A stretch of DNA of 64,000 nucleotides from Clostridiales bacterium (GCA_017427465.1 JAFRST010000059.1:18921-82920); one strand, 5' to 3'. Numbered from the stretch's first letter, positions 35,246-45,205 are shown. Program-made: numbers and translations. The notes: generated from the letters alone by a model not told the origin.

Positions 35246-37618
35246 ATGGCTAAATGGATAATCGTTGTAGATGATGACACCGCTAATCTTAAGATCGCAG
35301 GTCATATCTTAAGCAAGAACAATATGCGCGTTACGGCGCTTAAATCGGGTAAATCTTTTCTCGAATATGTAGACGGCAACGGTATGCCTGATCTCGTTCT
35401 TCTGGATATCATGATGCCTGAGATGGACGGCTTCGAGACGCTCATCAAATTGCGTGAGATGGAGACTAAGAAAGGTCTCATGAAGACGCCGGTTATTTTC
35501 CTTACAGCTGATGAAGATGTTGATACGGAAACGCGCGGATTCGAAGTCGGCGTATCAGATTTTATCCGTAAGCCCTTTAATCCTGACGTTCTATTAAGAC
35601 GTATAGGCAACATCATGTCGAACAGCCAAGAGATGCAGAGCCTTAAGAGCGAAGCATCCACAGATAAACTTACGGGACTTCTCAACAAAGCAGCGACCGG
35701 TGTGGAATTATCCAAGGAATGTTCCGCACAGACCGGATGCCTCATGATGATCGACCTCGATTCATTTAAGCTCGTCAACGATCTCTACGGTCATGAGATG
35801 GGCGATAAGGTGCTCATCGGTTTTGCGGATCTTATCCGTAACACGATGCCTGCAGGAAGTAAATGCGGACGTATCGGCGGTGATGAATTCACCGCTTTCG
35901 CGTTGGGCGTAACGACTGAAGATAAAGTAAAAGATATTACCGTCAGGCTCAATGAAGATCTCGTCAGGATGGCAAAGAATCTTATGGGCGAAGATATGGG
36001 TATCCCTTTGGGAACTTCCATCGGTGCCATCTTCGTACCCAGATACGGCAATGATTACAACTCATTGTTAAAGCTCGCCGACAAGTCACTTTATAACGTC
36101 AAGAAGAACGGCAAGCACGGATATGAACTCTACGATGAGGATTATTCTGATGAGGGCGAGACAAAAGAACTCAGTATCCAGGAGATATCCGAGATATTGG
36201 GCGAGAGATCGATCCAGAATGTGGCGCTGCAGCTTGACAGGGAAGCTTTCTCACATGTTTACCGCTACATCATAAGATATGCTACAAGGCATCACATCAA
36301 TGCTTGCAAAGTACTCTTTACTTTGGCACCTCAGGAAGGTCTGCCGGAGAATGAATACGCTGACAGAGTTGACGACTTCGGAACACACATCAGAGAGTCT
36401 CTCCGCAAGTCAGATATCCTCATGAGGAACAGCAGGAATCACTACTTTGTTTTCCTCACCGACATAAGAGAAGATTCGGTACAGAAAGTAGTAGACAACA
36501 TCGTTACCGAATGGAAGAAAAATCATAATGACGAACTTACGATATCCTATGTTACTGAATTCATGGGCAATAACGCGGAGCAGATAAAAGTCGAGAAAGA
36601 CAAGCACGTTGTCGTGGTCGATGACGATGAGATCAACCTCCAGATCGCAAGCAAGATCTTAAAATCCGCCGGCATCGGCGTTACGACTTTCAGATCCGGC
36701 GAAGCGCTTCTTGAGCATCTCGAGGATAATATCAGCCACCCTGACCTGATCCTTCTCGATGTCATGATGCCCGGCCTTGACGGCTATGAGACCATGAAGA
36801 AACTGCGTGCCAAGGATACGCCCGCAGCGCGTCTGCCTGTCGTCTTCCTCACGGCAGACGAGAGCATCGGCGCAGAGAAGACGGGGCTTTCTTTAGGCGC
36901 GATGGATTTTATCCGCAAGCCTTTTGTACCTGAAGTATTACTCCTCAGAGTTAATCACATAATCGAGCTGGTAAGACTCCAGAAGCAGCTCTATTACGAA
37001 GTCGAACAGAAGACCAGAGAAAACAAGAATCTCTTTATCCATGTCGTTCAATCACTTGCAACGGCAATAGATACCAAAGACATATACACCAAGGGTCATT
37101 CCAGCAGAGTAGCGGAATACTCCAAGATGATCGCTAAGAGAGCCGGATATACTGAAGCAAGACAGGATGAGATCTACATCATGGGCCTGCTCCATGACGT
37201 AGGCAAGATCGGCATTCCGATCACAGTCTTAAACAAGCCCGGCAAGCTCGACGAAGAAGAATTCGAGATCATTAAGAAGCATTCGCTCAAAGGCTATGCG
37301 ATCCTCAAGAACATAGAAGAAAACCCCAAGCTGGCCATCGCGGCTAAGTGCCATCACGAGAGATACGACGGTGCAGGTTACCCCTCAGGCATTGCAGGAG
37401 AAGATATTCCCGAAGAAGCGCGCATCATTGCCGTAGCAGATGCGTACGATGCAATGTCCAGTGACAGAAGCTACCGCGCACACCTGTCGCAGGATGAGAT
37501 AAGAGAAGAGCTGAAGAAAGGCAGCGGCGGACAGTTCGATCCGAAGTTCGCCGATATCATGCTCGGGATAATAGATGAAGACACCAATTACAGCTTGAGG
37601 TACAAGATGCATGACTAA
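35246..37618 (+). CDS. REC-GGDEF-REC-HD-GYP cyclic-di-GMP signalling protein
   Basis: 790 residues without membrane helices. Receiver 1 has Asp54 (LLDIMMPEMDG). A diguanylate cyclase domain carries GGDEF at 211-215 but no RxxD product-inhibition site upstream. Residues about 315-445 look like a degenerate second GGDEF domain. Receiver 2 has Asp505. The C-terminus is an HD-GYP phosphodiesterase with LLHDVGKIG near 650 and HHERYDGAGYP near 705. One protein can thus make and break cyclic-di-GMP under control of two phosphorylation inputs. It heads a four-gene operon, with the next gene overlapping by 8 nt. Only a weak ribosome site is visible. Confidence 0.93.
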   Translation: MAKWIIVVDDDTANLKIAGHILSKNNMRVTALKSGKSFLEYVDGNGMPDLVLLDIMMPEMDGFETLIKLREMETKKGLMKTPVIFLTADEDVDTETRGFEVGVSDFIRKPFNPDVLLRRIGNIMSNSQEMQSLKSEASTDKLTGLLNKAATGVELSKECSAQTGCLMMIDLDSFKLVNDLYGHEMGDKVLIGFADLIRNTMPAGSKCGRIGGDEFTAFALGVTTEDKVKDITVRLNEDLVRMAKNLMGEDMGIPLGTSIGAIFVPRYGNDYNSLLKLADKSLYNVKKNGKHGYELYDEDYSDEGETKELSIQEISEILGERSIQNVALQLDREAFSHVYRYIIRYATRHHINACKVLFTLAPQEGLPENEYADRVDDFGTHIRESLRKSDILMRNSRNHYFVFLTDIREDSVQKVVDNIVTEWKKNHNDELTISYVTEFMGNNAEQIKVEKDKHVVVVDDDEINLQIASKILKSAGIGVTTFRSGEALLEHLEDNISHPDLILLDVMMPGLDGYETMKKLRAKDTPAARLPVVFLTADESIGAEKTGLSLGAMDFIRKPFVPEVLLLRVNHIIELVRLQKQLYYEVEQKTRENKNLFIHVVQSLATAIDTKDIYTKGHSSRVAEYSKMIAKRAGYTEARQDEIYIMGLLHDVGKIGIPITVLNKPGKLDEEEFEIIKKHSLKGYAILKNIEENPKLAIAAKCHHERYDGAGYPSGIAGEDIPEEARIIAVADAYDAMSSDRSYRAHLSQDEIREELKKGSGGQFDPKFADIMLGIIDEDTNYSLRYKMHD

Positions 37619-40160
37619 CTCCAGAGACAGCAATGAACTATTCCAGACATCGCATCTGACGCTTCTGGTCAGCTACACGATATTCTCGGCGATCCTTATT
37701 GCCGAATCGCTTGTCATGGGCTGGGAGAAGTGGATGATACTCATTATCCTCGCAAGCAACATCGTCTGCTGGATACTGCACTTAAGACATGATACGCCCG
37801 GCTTTGTAAGGATCTGGGTATACTCGATCCTCATGATGTGCACGTACTTTTTCTACGGTACTCACCTGACCAGCACTTTCGATCTGGCACTGGTAATGTC
37901 TGCCGTCATCATGATCTATACCATGACGGGCAAGCGCGCCCTTATTACGCTCTGCCAGTTCACTTTCATCGTGGCTATGACCTATTCGATAGTCGTGCTG
38001 GTCCTTGAAGGCGAGACAGAGTTTGACGCGCTTCTTATCAGCAGGACAGTCCTTCACTATTTCATGGTCCTTTTTGTCGGCCAGTTCGCGAAAAAAATCA
38101 TCGAGAAGTGGGTCGTCGTACTCGACCAGTCAAAGGAAGAGGTCACTCAGCTTACGGAAGCCACCGAGCGTCTTAATGACTTTCTGGCCAACGTATCACA
38201 CGAGATCAGGACTCCTGTAAATGCCATCATCGGTCTTACGAGCATCTGCATCGAGAAGTCCGTCGACAAAGAGATCACCGATGAGATGCTCAACGTAAGA
38301 AATGCCGGACGCAAAGTCGCAGAGCAGATCAGCGATATCCTGGACTATTCGGAGATCGACCGTAAAAAGGCCGTAAGGAACAACGAGGACTATATGCTCT
38401 CATCCGTCCTTCACGACCTCGTAACGGAGATCAGGCATTATAAATCAAAGAGCGTGGAGCTCATCATCGACGTTGATCCGGCTATTCCTGCCGTAATGAA
38501 TACAGACGTCGCTAAGCTTAAGAAGATCCTCAAGGCCCTCATCTCCAACGGCCTTAAATACACTCAGAAAGGCGGCGTCTATGTAAGGATCACTGCCGAG
38601 ACACAGTCCTACGGCGTTAACCTCTGCATCGAGGTCACCGATACAGGTATCGGCATGTCCGAATATGAGCTTGAGAGAGTATATGACAACTTCTACCAGG
38701 CTGATTCCGGGCGCTCTCGAATGGGCGGCGGCCTGGGTCTGGGCCTTGCCATCACATCAGGCTTCGTATCGCTCCTGGGCGGTTTTATGACTATCGAGAG
38801 CAAGCCCGATGTCGGCACGACAGTCAACGTAAGCCTTCCCCAGAAGGTCGTCGATTCCACGAGCTGCATGTCTGTCGCAAATCCCGACCAGCTCTGCCTC
38901 GGTGCTTATCTGCACTTCGAGAAGTATTCCAGCCCTGCTGTAAGAGACTATTACAATGCTATGGTCCTTAATATAGCCAAGGGCTTAGGCGTACAGATAC
39001 ACAGAGTTAACAACTCCGAGAACTTAAAGCTCTTGCACGATTCGATCCACATGACGCATCTTTTTGTTGCAGAAGAAGAATATAACGACAACGTTGAACT
39101 TATTGAGTCTTTGGCAAAAGACATGGTGGTCACTGTAGTCGCAAACGACGATATCGTATTGCCGCGGAACACCGGTGTCAGAGTGCTCGAGAAGCCTTTC
39201 TACTGCTTCCCTGTCGTATCCATCCTCAACTCCACGATAGACGATACCAAGACGGTCGACAAGAAGCTGCGCTGCAACGGAGTAAGAGCTCTCGTAGTCG
39301 ACGACGAATCGATGAACCTCGTTGTTGCAAAGAGCATCTTCAGGCGTTACGGCATGAAGGTATCGACTGCAACATCCGGTCAGGAATCTATCGATATCTG
39401 CCGTGAGAAGGTTTTCGATATCATCTTCATGGACCACATGATGGGCGGCATGGACGGTGTCGAAGCAATGAAGCGCATAAGGACCGACGTATCCGGACTC
39501 AATGGTTCCATACCGATCGTAGCGCTTACCGCGAATGCGATGAGTTCTGCCAAGCAGATGTTCCTCTCGGAAGGCTTTGACGGATTCGTCAGTAAGCCTG
39601 TCGAGATCGAAGAATTAGAGCGTGTTCTTAAGCAGGTACTGCCTAAGTCAGTCATCACTTATGAAGAAAGCTACGCCAGCACGAACAATGAAGATGAGCC
39701 TGAGGAAAAGGTCGAAGAGAAAGTGATATCCAAAAGTGACGAGGATGTTTTCGCGCAGCTTAAAAAATCCGGGATCGATACTGATGCCGGCATCAAGTAC
39801 TGCGTGGGCGATAAGGAATTTTACAGGTCACTTCTCATCCAGTTCGCTAACGAATCGAACGACAAGATACCGTCGCTTCGGAAATTCTTCCACGCGCACG
39901 ACTGGCATAATTACGAGATAATCGTTCACGCATTGAAGAGCACATCTAAGATGATCGGAATAACGGATCTCTCAGAAGAAGCCAAAGCTCTCGAGATGGC
40001 CGCAAAAGAACAGAAGGAAGACTTCATCTCAAGCAATCACGAGCAAGTACTCATGGATTACTCAAGATATGCCGCCGAGATAAAGGAAAAGCTCAACGTA
40101 GCGACGGAAGATGACGATGAAGTCTTTGAATTTGAACCTGAAGATGAAGGAGGTAATTAA
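37611..40160 (+). CDS. Membrane hybrid histidine kinase with receiver and HPt
   Basis: 849 residues. About six membrane helices (18-170) have no large extracellular domain. HisKA has His197 (NVSHEIRTP), and the ATPase domain shows SNGLKYT, DTGIGM and GGGLGLGLA. Residues about 415-545 look like a receiver fold without the key aspartates. A true receiver follows with Asp608 (FMDHMMGGMDG) and an HPt domain with His773 (VHALKSTS). The HPt could phosphorylate the receivers of the cyclic-di-GMP protein encoded just upstream, which overlaps this gene by 8 nt. The end carries the ribosome site of the next kinase. Confidence 0.92.
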   Translation: MTNSRDSNELFQTSHLTLLVSYTIFSAILIAESLVMGWEKWMILIILASNIVCWILHLRHDTPGFVRIWVYSILMMCTYFFYGTHLTSTFDLALVMSAVIMIYTMTGKRALITLCQFTFIVAMTYSIVVLVLEGETEFDALLISRTVLHYFMVLFVGQFAKKIIEKWVVVLDQSKEEVTQLTEATERLNDFLANVSHEIRTPVNAIIGLTSICIEKSVDKEITDEMLNVRNAGRKVAEQISDILDYSEIDRKKAVRNNEDYMLSSVLHDLVTEIRHYKSKSVELIIDVDPAIPAVMNTDVAKLKKILKALISNGLKYTQKGGVYVRITAETQSYGVNLCIEVTDTGIGMSEYELERVYDNFYQADSGRSRMGGGLGLGLAITSGFVSLLGGFMTIESKPDVGTTVNVSLPQKVVDSTSCMSVANPDQLCLGAYLHFEKYSSPAVRDYYNAMVLNIAKGLGVQIHRVNNSENLKLLHDSIHMTHLFVAEEEYNDNVELIESLAKDMVVTVVANDDIVLPRNTGVRVLEKPFYCFPVVSILNSTIDDTKTVDKKLRCNGVRALVVDDESMNLVVAKSIFRRYGMKVSTATSGQESIDICREKVFDIIFMDHMMGGMDGVEAMKRIRTDVSGLNGSIPIVALTANAMSSAKQMFLSEGFDGFVSKPVEIEELERVLKQVLPKSVITYEESYASTNNEDEPEEKVEEKVISKSDEDVFAQLKKSGIDTDAGIKYCVGDKEFYRSLLIQFANESNDKIPSLRKFFHAHDWHNYEIIVHALKSTSKMIGITDLSEEAKALEMAAKEQKEDFISSNHEQVLMDYSRYAAEIKEKLNVATEDDDEVFEFEPEDEGGN

Positions 40161-40162
40161 AG

Positions 40163-42883
40163 ATGAAAGACCTGTTCAGATATCTTTTCATGCCCTCCAG
40201 AAGTGACCGTGATTCGGTTAAGTCCGCTTATTACAGTTCGCTTAAACCAACGCATGTCATGCTCATGATCTCATTTTTGATGTGCGTGGTATTTATGGTC
40301 CTGACATTTACGACTCCGGGATTCTTCGGTCCGACAGTTACATATCACAGGGCATGCTACATATTCCTCTTTGTAGTAGTCGTGTTCTGGGTAATGGTAG
40401 TCAGATATGCGATAAAAGACTTCGAGAGCCGGTATAAAATCGTCGCGTTCATGAACGTGATAATGGCCGTGCTGATGTACGTCTGGGCGATCGCTCTTGC
40501 GCTAGTAAACATGATCATGAGAGTCGAATTAGACACGACGATCTTCATGACAGTATCACTTATAGTGCCTCTCAGCGTTTACCTTAACCCGATAAGCTAT
40601 CTGTTTATAGCTCTGGCGTCAAACGGCGCAATGGTGGTACTGTTCAGGATTGCGCCCCAGTTCGGTCTTGAAGATACGACTATAGGATTCGGCAACTTTA
40701 TCGTTTTCTCGGTATTCCAGATCGCTATGGGTATCACCATGCTCTACACGAGATACCGTCTGCACGAACAGCTCGACACGGCAGCCAAGCAGCACCGCGA
40801 GATCGAGATGCTCAACAAGGCTCAGAACAGTTTCTTCTCCAACATGAGCCACGAGATCAGAACACCTATCAATACCATCATCGGTCTTAACGAGATGATC
40901 CTCCGTGAGGACGTCAGCGAGGAAGTCGCAGAAGATGCCGCGAATATCAAGGCAGCCGGCAAGCTCCTTCTTAACCTCATCAATGACATCCTCGATATGT
41001 CCAAGTTCCAGTCAGGACGCATGCAGCTTTTGTATGCACCTTACCACACGGGAAACATGCTCTCGGATATCGTCGGCATGCTGTGGATAAGAGCCAAGGA
41101 GAAGAAACTCGAATTCCATATCGACGTATCTCCCGAGATCCCTGCAGAGCTCATCGGCGACGAAGTCAGAGTCAAGCAGATACTCATCAACGTAATCAAT
41201 AACGCCATCAAGTACACCAAGGAAGGTTCCGTATCACTCACCGTCCAGTGTGAGCGCAAAGAAGATAAGACCTGCAACATGGTCTACACGGTATCTGACA
41301 CCGGTATCGGTATCAAGACAGAAGATATCCCTTACCTGTTCTCCGCATTCAAGCGTGTCGACGAGAACGTCACGCGCCACATCGAAGGTACGGGATTAGG
41401 CCTTTCCATCGTTAAGCAGCTCGTAGACCTCATGGGCGGCAAGGTAACCGTCAACAGCGTTTATACCAAGGGTTCGACATTCATCATCGAGATCCCTCAG
41501 AGAGTCGAGCGCGAAGGAAGCGTCGGCGAATACGACTTCACAAAGGCCGGCCAGCGCAACAAGACAGACTACATCCCGAAGTTTGAAGCCCCTGAAGCAA
41601 GGATCCTCGTTGTCGACGATAACGAAGCCAACCTCATGGTAGTAAGCAAACTTCTCCGCGACACCAAGGTCAGGATCGATGCAGTCACGAGCGGCGCTGA
41701 GGCTTTAAGGAAAACACTCAACATCAAGTATGATGTAATCTTCATGGACCACCTGATGCCTGAGATGGACGGCATTGAGTGCAAGCGTAAGATCAAAGAG
41801 CAGACAGGCGGACGATGCAGGGAGACGAGTATCGTCATCCTCACCGCCAATGCAGACGAGGAGAACAGGGCACTCTACGCACGTGAGAGCTTCGACGGCT
41901 ATCTTCCGAAGCCCGTAAGCGGAGAAGAATTAGAGAACGAACTCTATTCACTCCTTCCTAAAGAACTCGTCCACATCACAGGCCACAGGACAGACCTTGC
42001 TGAAGAGACTATCTCCTGGATGAATGCCAACAAGCAGAGAAGAAGCGTTGTCATCACCACAGAGAGCGTCGCAGATCTTCCCGGTGACCTTCTCAAGAAA
42101 TACGGCATTGCAGTCCTCCCTCACAAAGTCATCACTGCAGAGGGTGTCTTCAAGGATGGCAAGGAGATCGAGACACTTGGCGTTCTTAAGTATATGGAAG
42201 ATCCTAACCACTCTGTAAAGCCGTTGGGTCCGACCGTAAAAGAAGCGGAAGAGTTCTTTGCAAAGCAGCTCACAAACGCCAATAACGTTATCCATATCTC
42301 GATCTCGAGCAAGGTCGAGAACAGCGGCTTCCAGCCCGCCATGGATGCTTCGAAATCATTTGACAACGTATTCGTATTTGACTCAGGTCACCTCTCGAGC
42401 GGACAGGGCCTTATGGTCCTCGAAGCATGCAGAATGGCCGAAGAAGGCAAGAGTGCAGAAGATATCATGAAAGCCCTTGAAGGTTTAAAGAAGAAGATCC
42501 ACACGAGCTTTATCGTTGATAACCTTGATTTCCTTGCACGTGCAGGTCAGGTCACAAACGGTACTGCCAATATCGTAAAGTCGCTCATGGGAAGGCCTGT
42601 CCTCGTCCTCAAGAAGGGCAAGATGGGACTCGGCATGACATACTTCGGTTCGCGCGAAAGCGCATGGCGCAACTACATTAACTCCATCCTGAGCAAGACC
42701 GCGATCGACACGAGGATCCTCTTCGTCACATATGTCGGCATCAACAAGAGCGAGGCTGACTGGATAAAGGCACAGATCGAGCGGAAGATGAAGTTCGACG
42801 AGATCTACTTCAAGCAGGCCTCGCCTGCCATCGCGGTCAACTGCGGAAACGGCACATTCGGACTGCTCTTCAAAGAGAAGTAA
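40163..42883 (+). CDS. Hybrid histidine kinase fused to a DegV fatty-acid-binding domain
   Basis: 906 residues. Six or seven membrane helices (about 30-195), HisKA with His230 (NMSHEIRTP), ATPase domain (INNAIKYT, DTGIGI, GTGLGLSI) and receiver with Asp529 (FMDHLMPEMDG). From about residue 626 to the end runs a full-length DegV domain: VVITTESVADLPGDLLKK, then IHISISSKVENSGF, VFDSGHLSSGQGL and DNLDFLARAGQV in family order. DegV/FakB proteins hold a fatty acid for phosphorylation by FakA. This domain replaces the HPt of the neighbouring kinase. Ribosome site AAGGAGGT at 40147-40154. The frame is uninterrupted, so this is a true fusion. Confidence 0.93.
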   Translation: MKDLFRYLFMPSRSDRDSVKSAYYSSLKPTHVMLMISFLMCVVFMVLTFTTPGFFGPTVTYHRACYIFLFVVVVFWVMVVRYAIKDFESRYKIVAFMNVIMAVLMYVWAIALALVNMIMRVELDTTIFMTVSLIVPLSVYLNPISYLFIALASNGAMVVLFRIAPQFGLEDTTIGFGNFIVFSVFQIAMGITMLYTRYRLHEQLDTAAKQHREIEMLNKAQNSFFSNMSHEIRTPINTIIGLNEMILREDVSEEVAEDAANIKAAGKLLLNLINDILDMSKFQSGRMQLLYAPYHTGNMLSDIVGMLWIRAKEKKLEFHIDVSPEIPAELIGDEVRVKQILINVINNAIKYTKEGSVSLTVQCERKEDKTCNMVYTVSDTGIGIKTEDIPYLFSAFKRVDENVTRHIEGTGLGLSIVKQLVDLMGGKVTVNSVYTKGSTFIIEIPQRVEREGSVGEYDFTKAGQRNKTDYIPKFEAPEARILVVDDNEANLMVVSKLLRDTKVRIDAVTSGAEALRKTLNIKYDVIFMDHLMPEMDGIECKRKIKEQTGGRCRETSIVILTANADEENRALYARESFDGYLPKPVSGEELENELYSLLPKELVHITGHRTDLAEETISWMNANKQRRSVVITTESVADLPGDLLKKYGIAVLPHKVITAEGVFKDGKEIETLGVLKYMEDPNHSVKPLGPTVKEAEEFFAKQLTNANNVIHISISSKVENSGFQPAMDASKSFDNVFVFDSGHLSSGQGLMVLEACRMAEEGKSAEDIMKALEGLKKKIHTSFIVDNLDFLARAGQVTNGTANIVKSLMGRPVLVLKKGKMGLGMTYFGSRESAWRNYINSILSKTAIDTRILFVTYVGINKSEADWIKAQIERKMKFDEIYFKQASPAIAVNCGNGTFGLLFKEK

Positions 42884-42892
42884 ATCCTTAGT

Positions 42893-43696
42893 ATGGGAAG
42901 CAAAGTGCAGACGTCTGAATCCAGCCCCGCCCCGGTCTCTGATACGATCAGGAAGCTTAAGTCCAAGACCAAGACAAACATTGTTGCTGTGGTGATATCA
43001 CAGGTCATAGCGGCAGGCATCATCGCAGGCGGAATATACGGGATGACCAAGGCAGGTTTTGCCCTGTTGGGTGTTGCTCTGTTTTTCGCTGCTATCGTAG
43101 AAGTATTCTCGATCAGTCTTCTAAATGAGAATAAAAAACTTAAGAAGCGGATCGTGATCGAGAGCAACCGCCCTGCGTCTACTATGGTTTTTGCAGACCA
43201 TCTTTATAAGAACAGAGGGGATACCTACCCGATTGCCAAGGATCTTTATTGCAGGCAAAAAGGCAAGAAAGAAAAGGATCTCACGAAGGAAGATGAGTCT
43301 GTCATCTGGCAATATTCTTACGATGATTTTGCATATCTTCTTATGTGGATAATCGAGAATAATCTCTATCAGCCCTCGAAAGATCTTGATGAAGATGAAG
43401 CTATAGAAGAAAGATCATATGTCGCAAAGATCAAGCGCCGCGAAGCTCTTCCTACAGATTATCTTGAGTCATACGACGGATACTTCATGGAGGACAGCAT
43501 CAAGAAAAAAGCGCGTGCTTTTGTTACCCCCTACTATAAGGATTCATACGAGGATGAAGTCCGTGAGTTTGCAAGTAAGAATCTAAATTCAGAGCTATAC
43601 GGCTTCCCTTTCCGCTGGGAAGATTACGATGCTTTCAAAGTGCGCATTGATGATGCTTATGCCAGATACCGGGAGAATACGGATCACTCCGCATAA
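42893..43696 (+). CDS. Membrane protein with DUF7832-like C-terminal domain
   Basis: 267 residues. Two membrane helices (about 25-48 and 50-75) are followed by a basic stretch (LLNENKKLKKR) and a soluble acidic domain. Its pieces YSYDDFAYLLMWIIENNLY and FRWEDYDAFKVRIDDAYARY parallel HIAFFVTWLLRHDYL and FSWDDYLGFEPVIDRAFE of the protein at 19964-20422, indicating shared ancestry. It starts 9 nt after the kinase-DegV stop without a clear ribosome site, so it is likely read as part of the signalling operon. Function unknown. Confidence 0.7.
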   Translation: MGSKVQTSESSPAPVSDTIRKLKSKTKTNIVAVVISQVIAAGIIAGGIYGMTKAGFALLGVALFFAAIVEVFSISLLNENKKLKKRIVIESNRPASTMVFADHLYKNRGDTYPIAKDLYCRQKGKKEKDLTKEDESVIWQYSYDDFAYLLMWIIENNLYQPSKDLDEDEAIEERSYVAKIKRREALPTDYLESYDGYFMEDSIKKKARAFVTPYYKDSYEDEVREFASKNLNSELYGFPFRWEDYDAFKVRIDDAYARYRENTDHSA

Positions 43697-43725
43697 TACA
43701 CCGTGATCATTTTTGTTTCCGGATT

Positions 43726-44577
43726 CTACCTGATCTTTTCCATCCTGATAAGATGCTCTTCGTCAGGCTCCGTAATGTCATCTTTATAATGATATCCCAT
43801 CTTAAGATAGAAAGGGACACCGGTTACTGATGCTGGTATCTCTATGCGACGTGCGCGCAGGAAATACTCATCATTCTCGAGCGTATTCATTATCAGTCTC
43901 CCGACGCCTTTACCCTGCCTGTCAGGGTCTACGAAGATCGTAAAAAGACTGCTCTCATCTTCCTTGCCCCAGTAAGGTCCGATGGCGCCGCAGCCGATGA
44001 TATCATCTCCTTCAAGAACAACATAAAAATGCGTCCATGAAGCTCTCTCGAGGACATGCTCCGGCGTCTCTATCTCGATCAGCTGATCCATAATATCTTC
44101 GGGATAATCTTTCTTATTTGAGATACTGATAGTCTTCCTGATGAGGTCAGAAACGGCTTTTGCATCGCTGTCTTCTATCCTTCTTACATTTAAAGACTCT
44201 GATTTAGCCAGGGCAACGATCTCACCATAAGATACGGCACGGATAACTCTGAAATTCTTCTCTACTTCCCTGGTCCAAAGATCGATCTCGCCTTCGATGT
44301 CAGAGACCTCAGGAAGAATAAATCCCCACACCTTGCAGCCCGTCTTTTTAAGTTCGGGAAGGAACCATTCAAAGCCCCATTCAACGTCTTCTTTTACGTC
44401 TTCAAAACCATTTCGCGCATCAACGATAAAGATGCTGTTCTTATGCTCTCTGAGCATTTCAAGCGAAGCCTTTACGGGATCGCGGTAGTCATCAAAATGC
44501 GCTTCCTTTTTCCATACATGAAGGACGGCATTATCTTTCTCTATGTATTCACTTTTTGCATATTCACTTTCAAACAT
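43726..44577 (-). CDS. GNAT acetyltransferase with N-terminal STAS/SpoIIAA-like domain
   Basis: 283 residues from the ATG at 44577 (GGAG upstream). Residues 1-120 contain SIFIVDARNGFEDV and GCKVWGFILPE, resembling the SpoIIAA/STAS-like alpha-beta fold. Residues about 130-283 are a GNAT domain with FTIFVDPDRQGKGVGRLIMN as motif A and VPFYLKMGYHYKDD as motif B. The fusion suggests an acetyltransferase with a ligand- or membrane-associated regulatory domain. It is the last gene of the nine-gene minus-strand operon. The acceptor is unknown. Confidence 0.8.
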   Translation of the reverse strand: MFESEYAKSEYIEKDNAVLHVWKKEAHFDDYRDPVKASLEMLREHKNSIFIVDARNGFEDVKEDVEWGFEWFLPELKKTGCKVWGFILPEVSDIEGEIDLWTREVEKNFRVIRAVSYGEIVALAKSESLNVRRIEDSDAKAVSDLIRKTISISNKKDYPEDIMDQLIEIETPEHVLERASWTHFYVVLEGDDIIGCGAIGPYWGKEDESSLFTIFVDPDRQGKGVGRLIMNTLENDEYFLRARRIEIPASVTGVPFYLKMGYHYKDDITEPDEEHLIRMEKIR

Positions 44578-44578
44578 A

Positions 44579-45205
44579 TTATTTCTCCAATTCAAAATCC
44601 AATCTGAGCAAGGCCTTTCCGTTCGGGAGCGGATAAGACTCGCTCAATATCTTTTGGTAGCCGGTCTCTTTCATCGCCTTTGTCAAAGCTTCATCTTCCA
44701 TCTGGCAATGAACTTCATCAAGCCTGTCAAAAGCATGAAGATAAGGCGAGTCCGAGACCCATTGATGCTCATCTATATTTATTTGGATAACACATGAGAT
44801 ATACTGCGGGCGGACCCGCATCATTGCCATCATGAATGCTTCATAACCGATGTATTCGACAAGCAGATTTGCGATCACAAGCTGAGCCTCAGGGAGCTTG
44901 TCGCACTCATTAATGATATCTGCCTTAATGCACTCGAGAACGCCTTCCAGAGCGCCGTAGCGCGCTTCTACGGCCTTCAGATAATCAGCATTGATATCGA
45001 CACCGTAGACAGTCTTATACTTGTCCTTAGAGACATGTTCAAGGCCGTTGCCGCCGGCTATACCCAATACCATAGCCGTATCGACAGGATATGCCACGAA
45101 CTGTTTCTTCATTATGATATTCATTGCCTGAAGCTGCTTAACAGAATCAAGGCTCATGTGATTCTCATAATCAGAAAGCGATATGTCTTCCCAAGGATTA
45201 TTCAT
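44579..45205 (-). CDS. Class I SAM-dependent methyltransferase
   Basis: About 208 residues from the ATG at 45205, which shares one base with the preceding stop (TGATG). Motif I is VLGIAGGNGLEHV near residue 45, and the acidic ribose-binding residue is in YGVDINADYL. The later VIANLLVEYIG corresponds to motif IV. A Rossmann methyltransferase is certain by pattern, but the substrate is not. It lies between two GNAT genes in the operon, 1 nt before the STAS-GNAT gene. Confidence 0.82.
   Translation of the reverse strand: MNNPWEDISLSDYENHMSLDSVKQLQAMNIIMKKQFVAYPVDTAMVLGIAGGNGLEHVSKDKYKTVYGVDINADYLKAVEARYGALEGVLECIKADIINECDKLPEAQLVIANLLVEYIGYEAFMMAMMRVRPQYISCVIQINIDEHQWVSDSPYLHAFDRLDEVHCQMEDEALTKAMKETGYQKILSESYPLPNGKALLRLDFELEK

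Noticed and set aside
41948..42295. Antisense frame within the DegV part of the fusion kinase
   Set aside because: Explained by codon bias in the real plus-strand gene. No start site.
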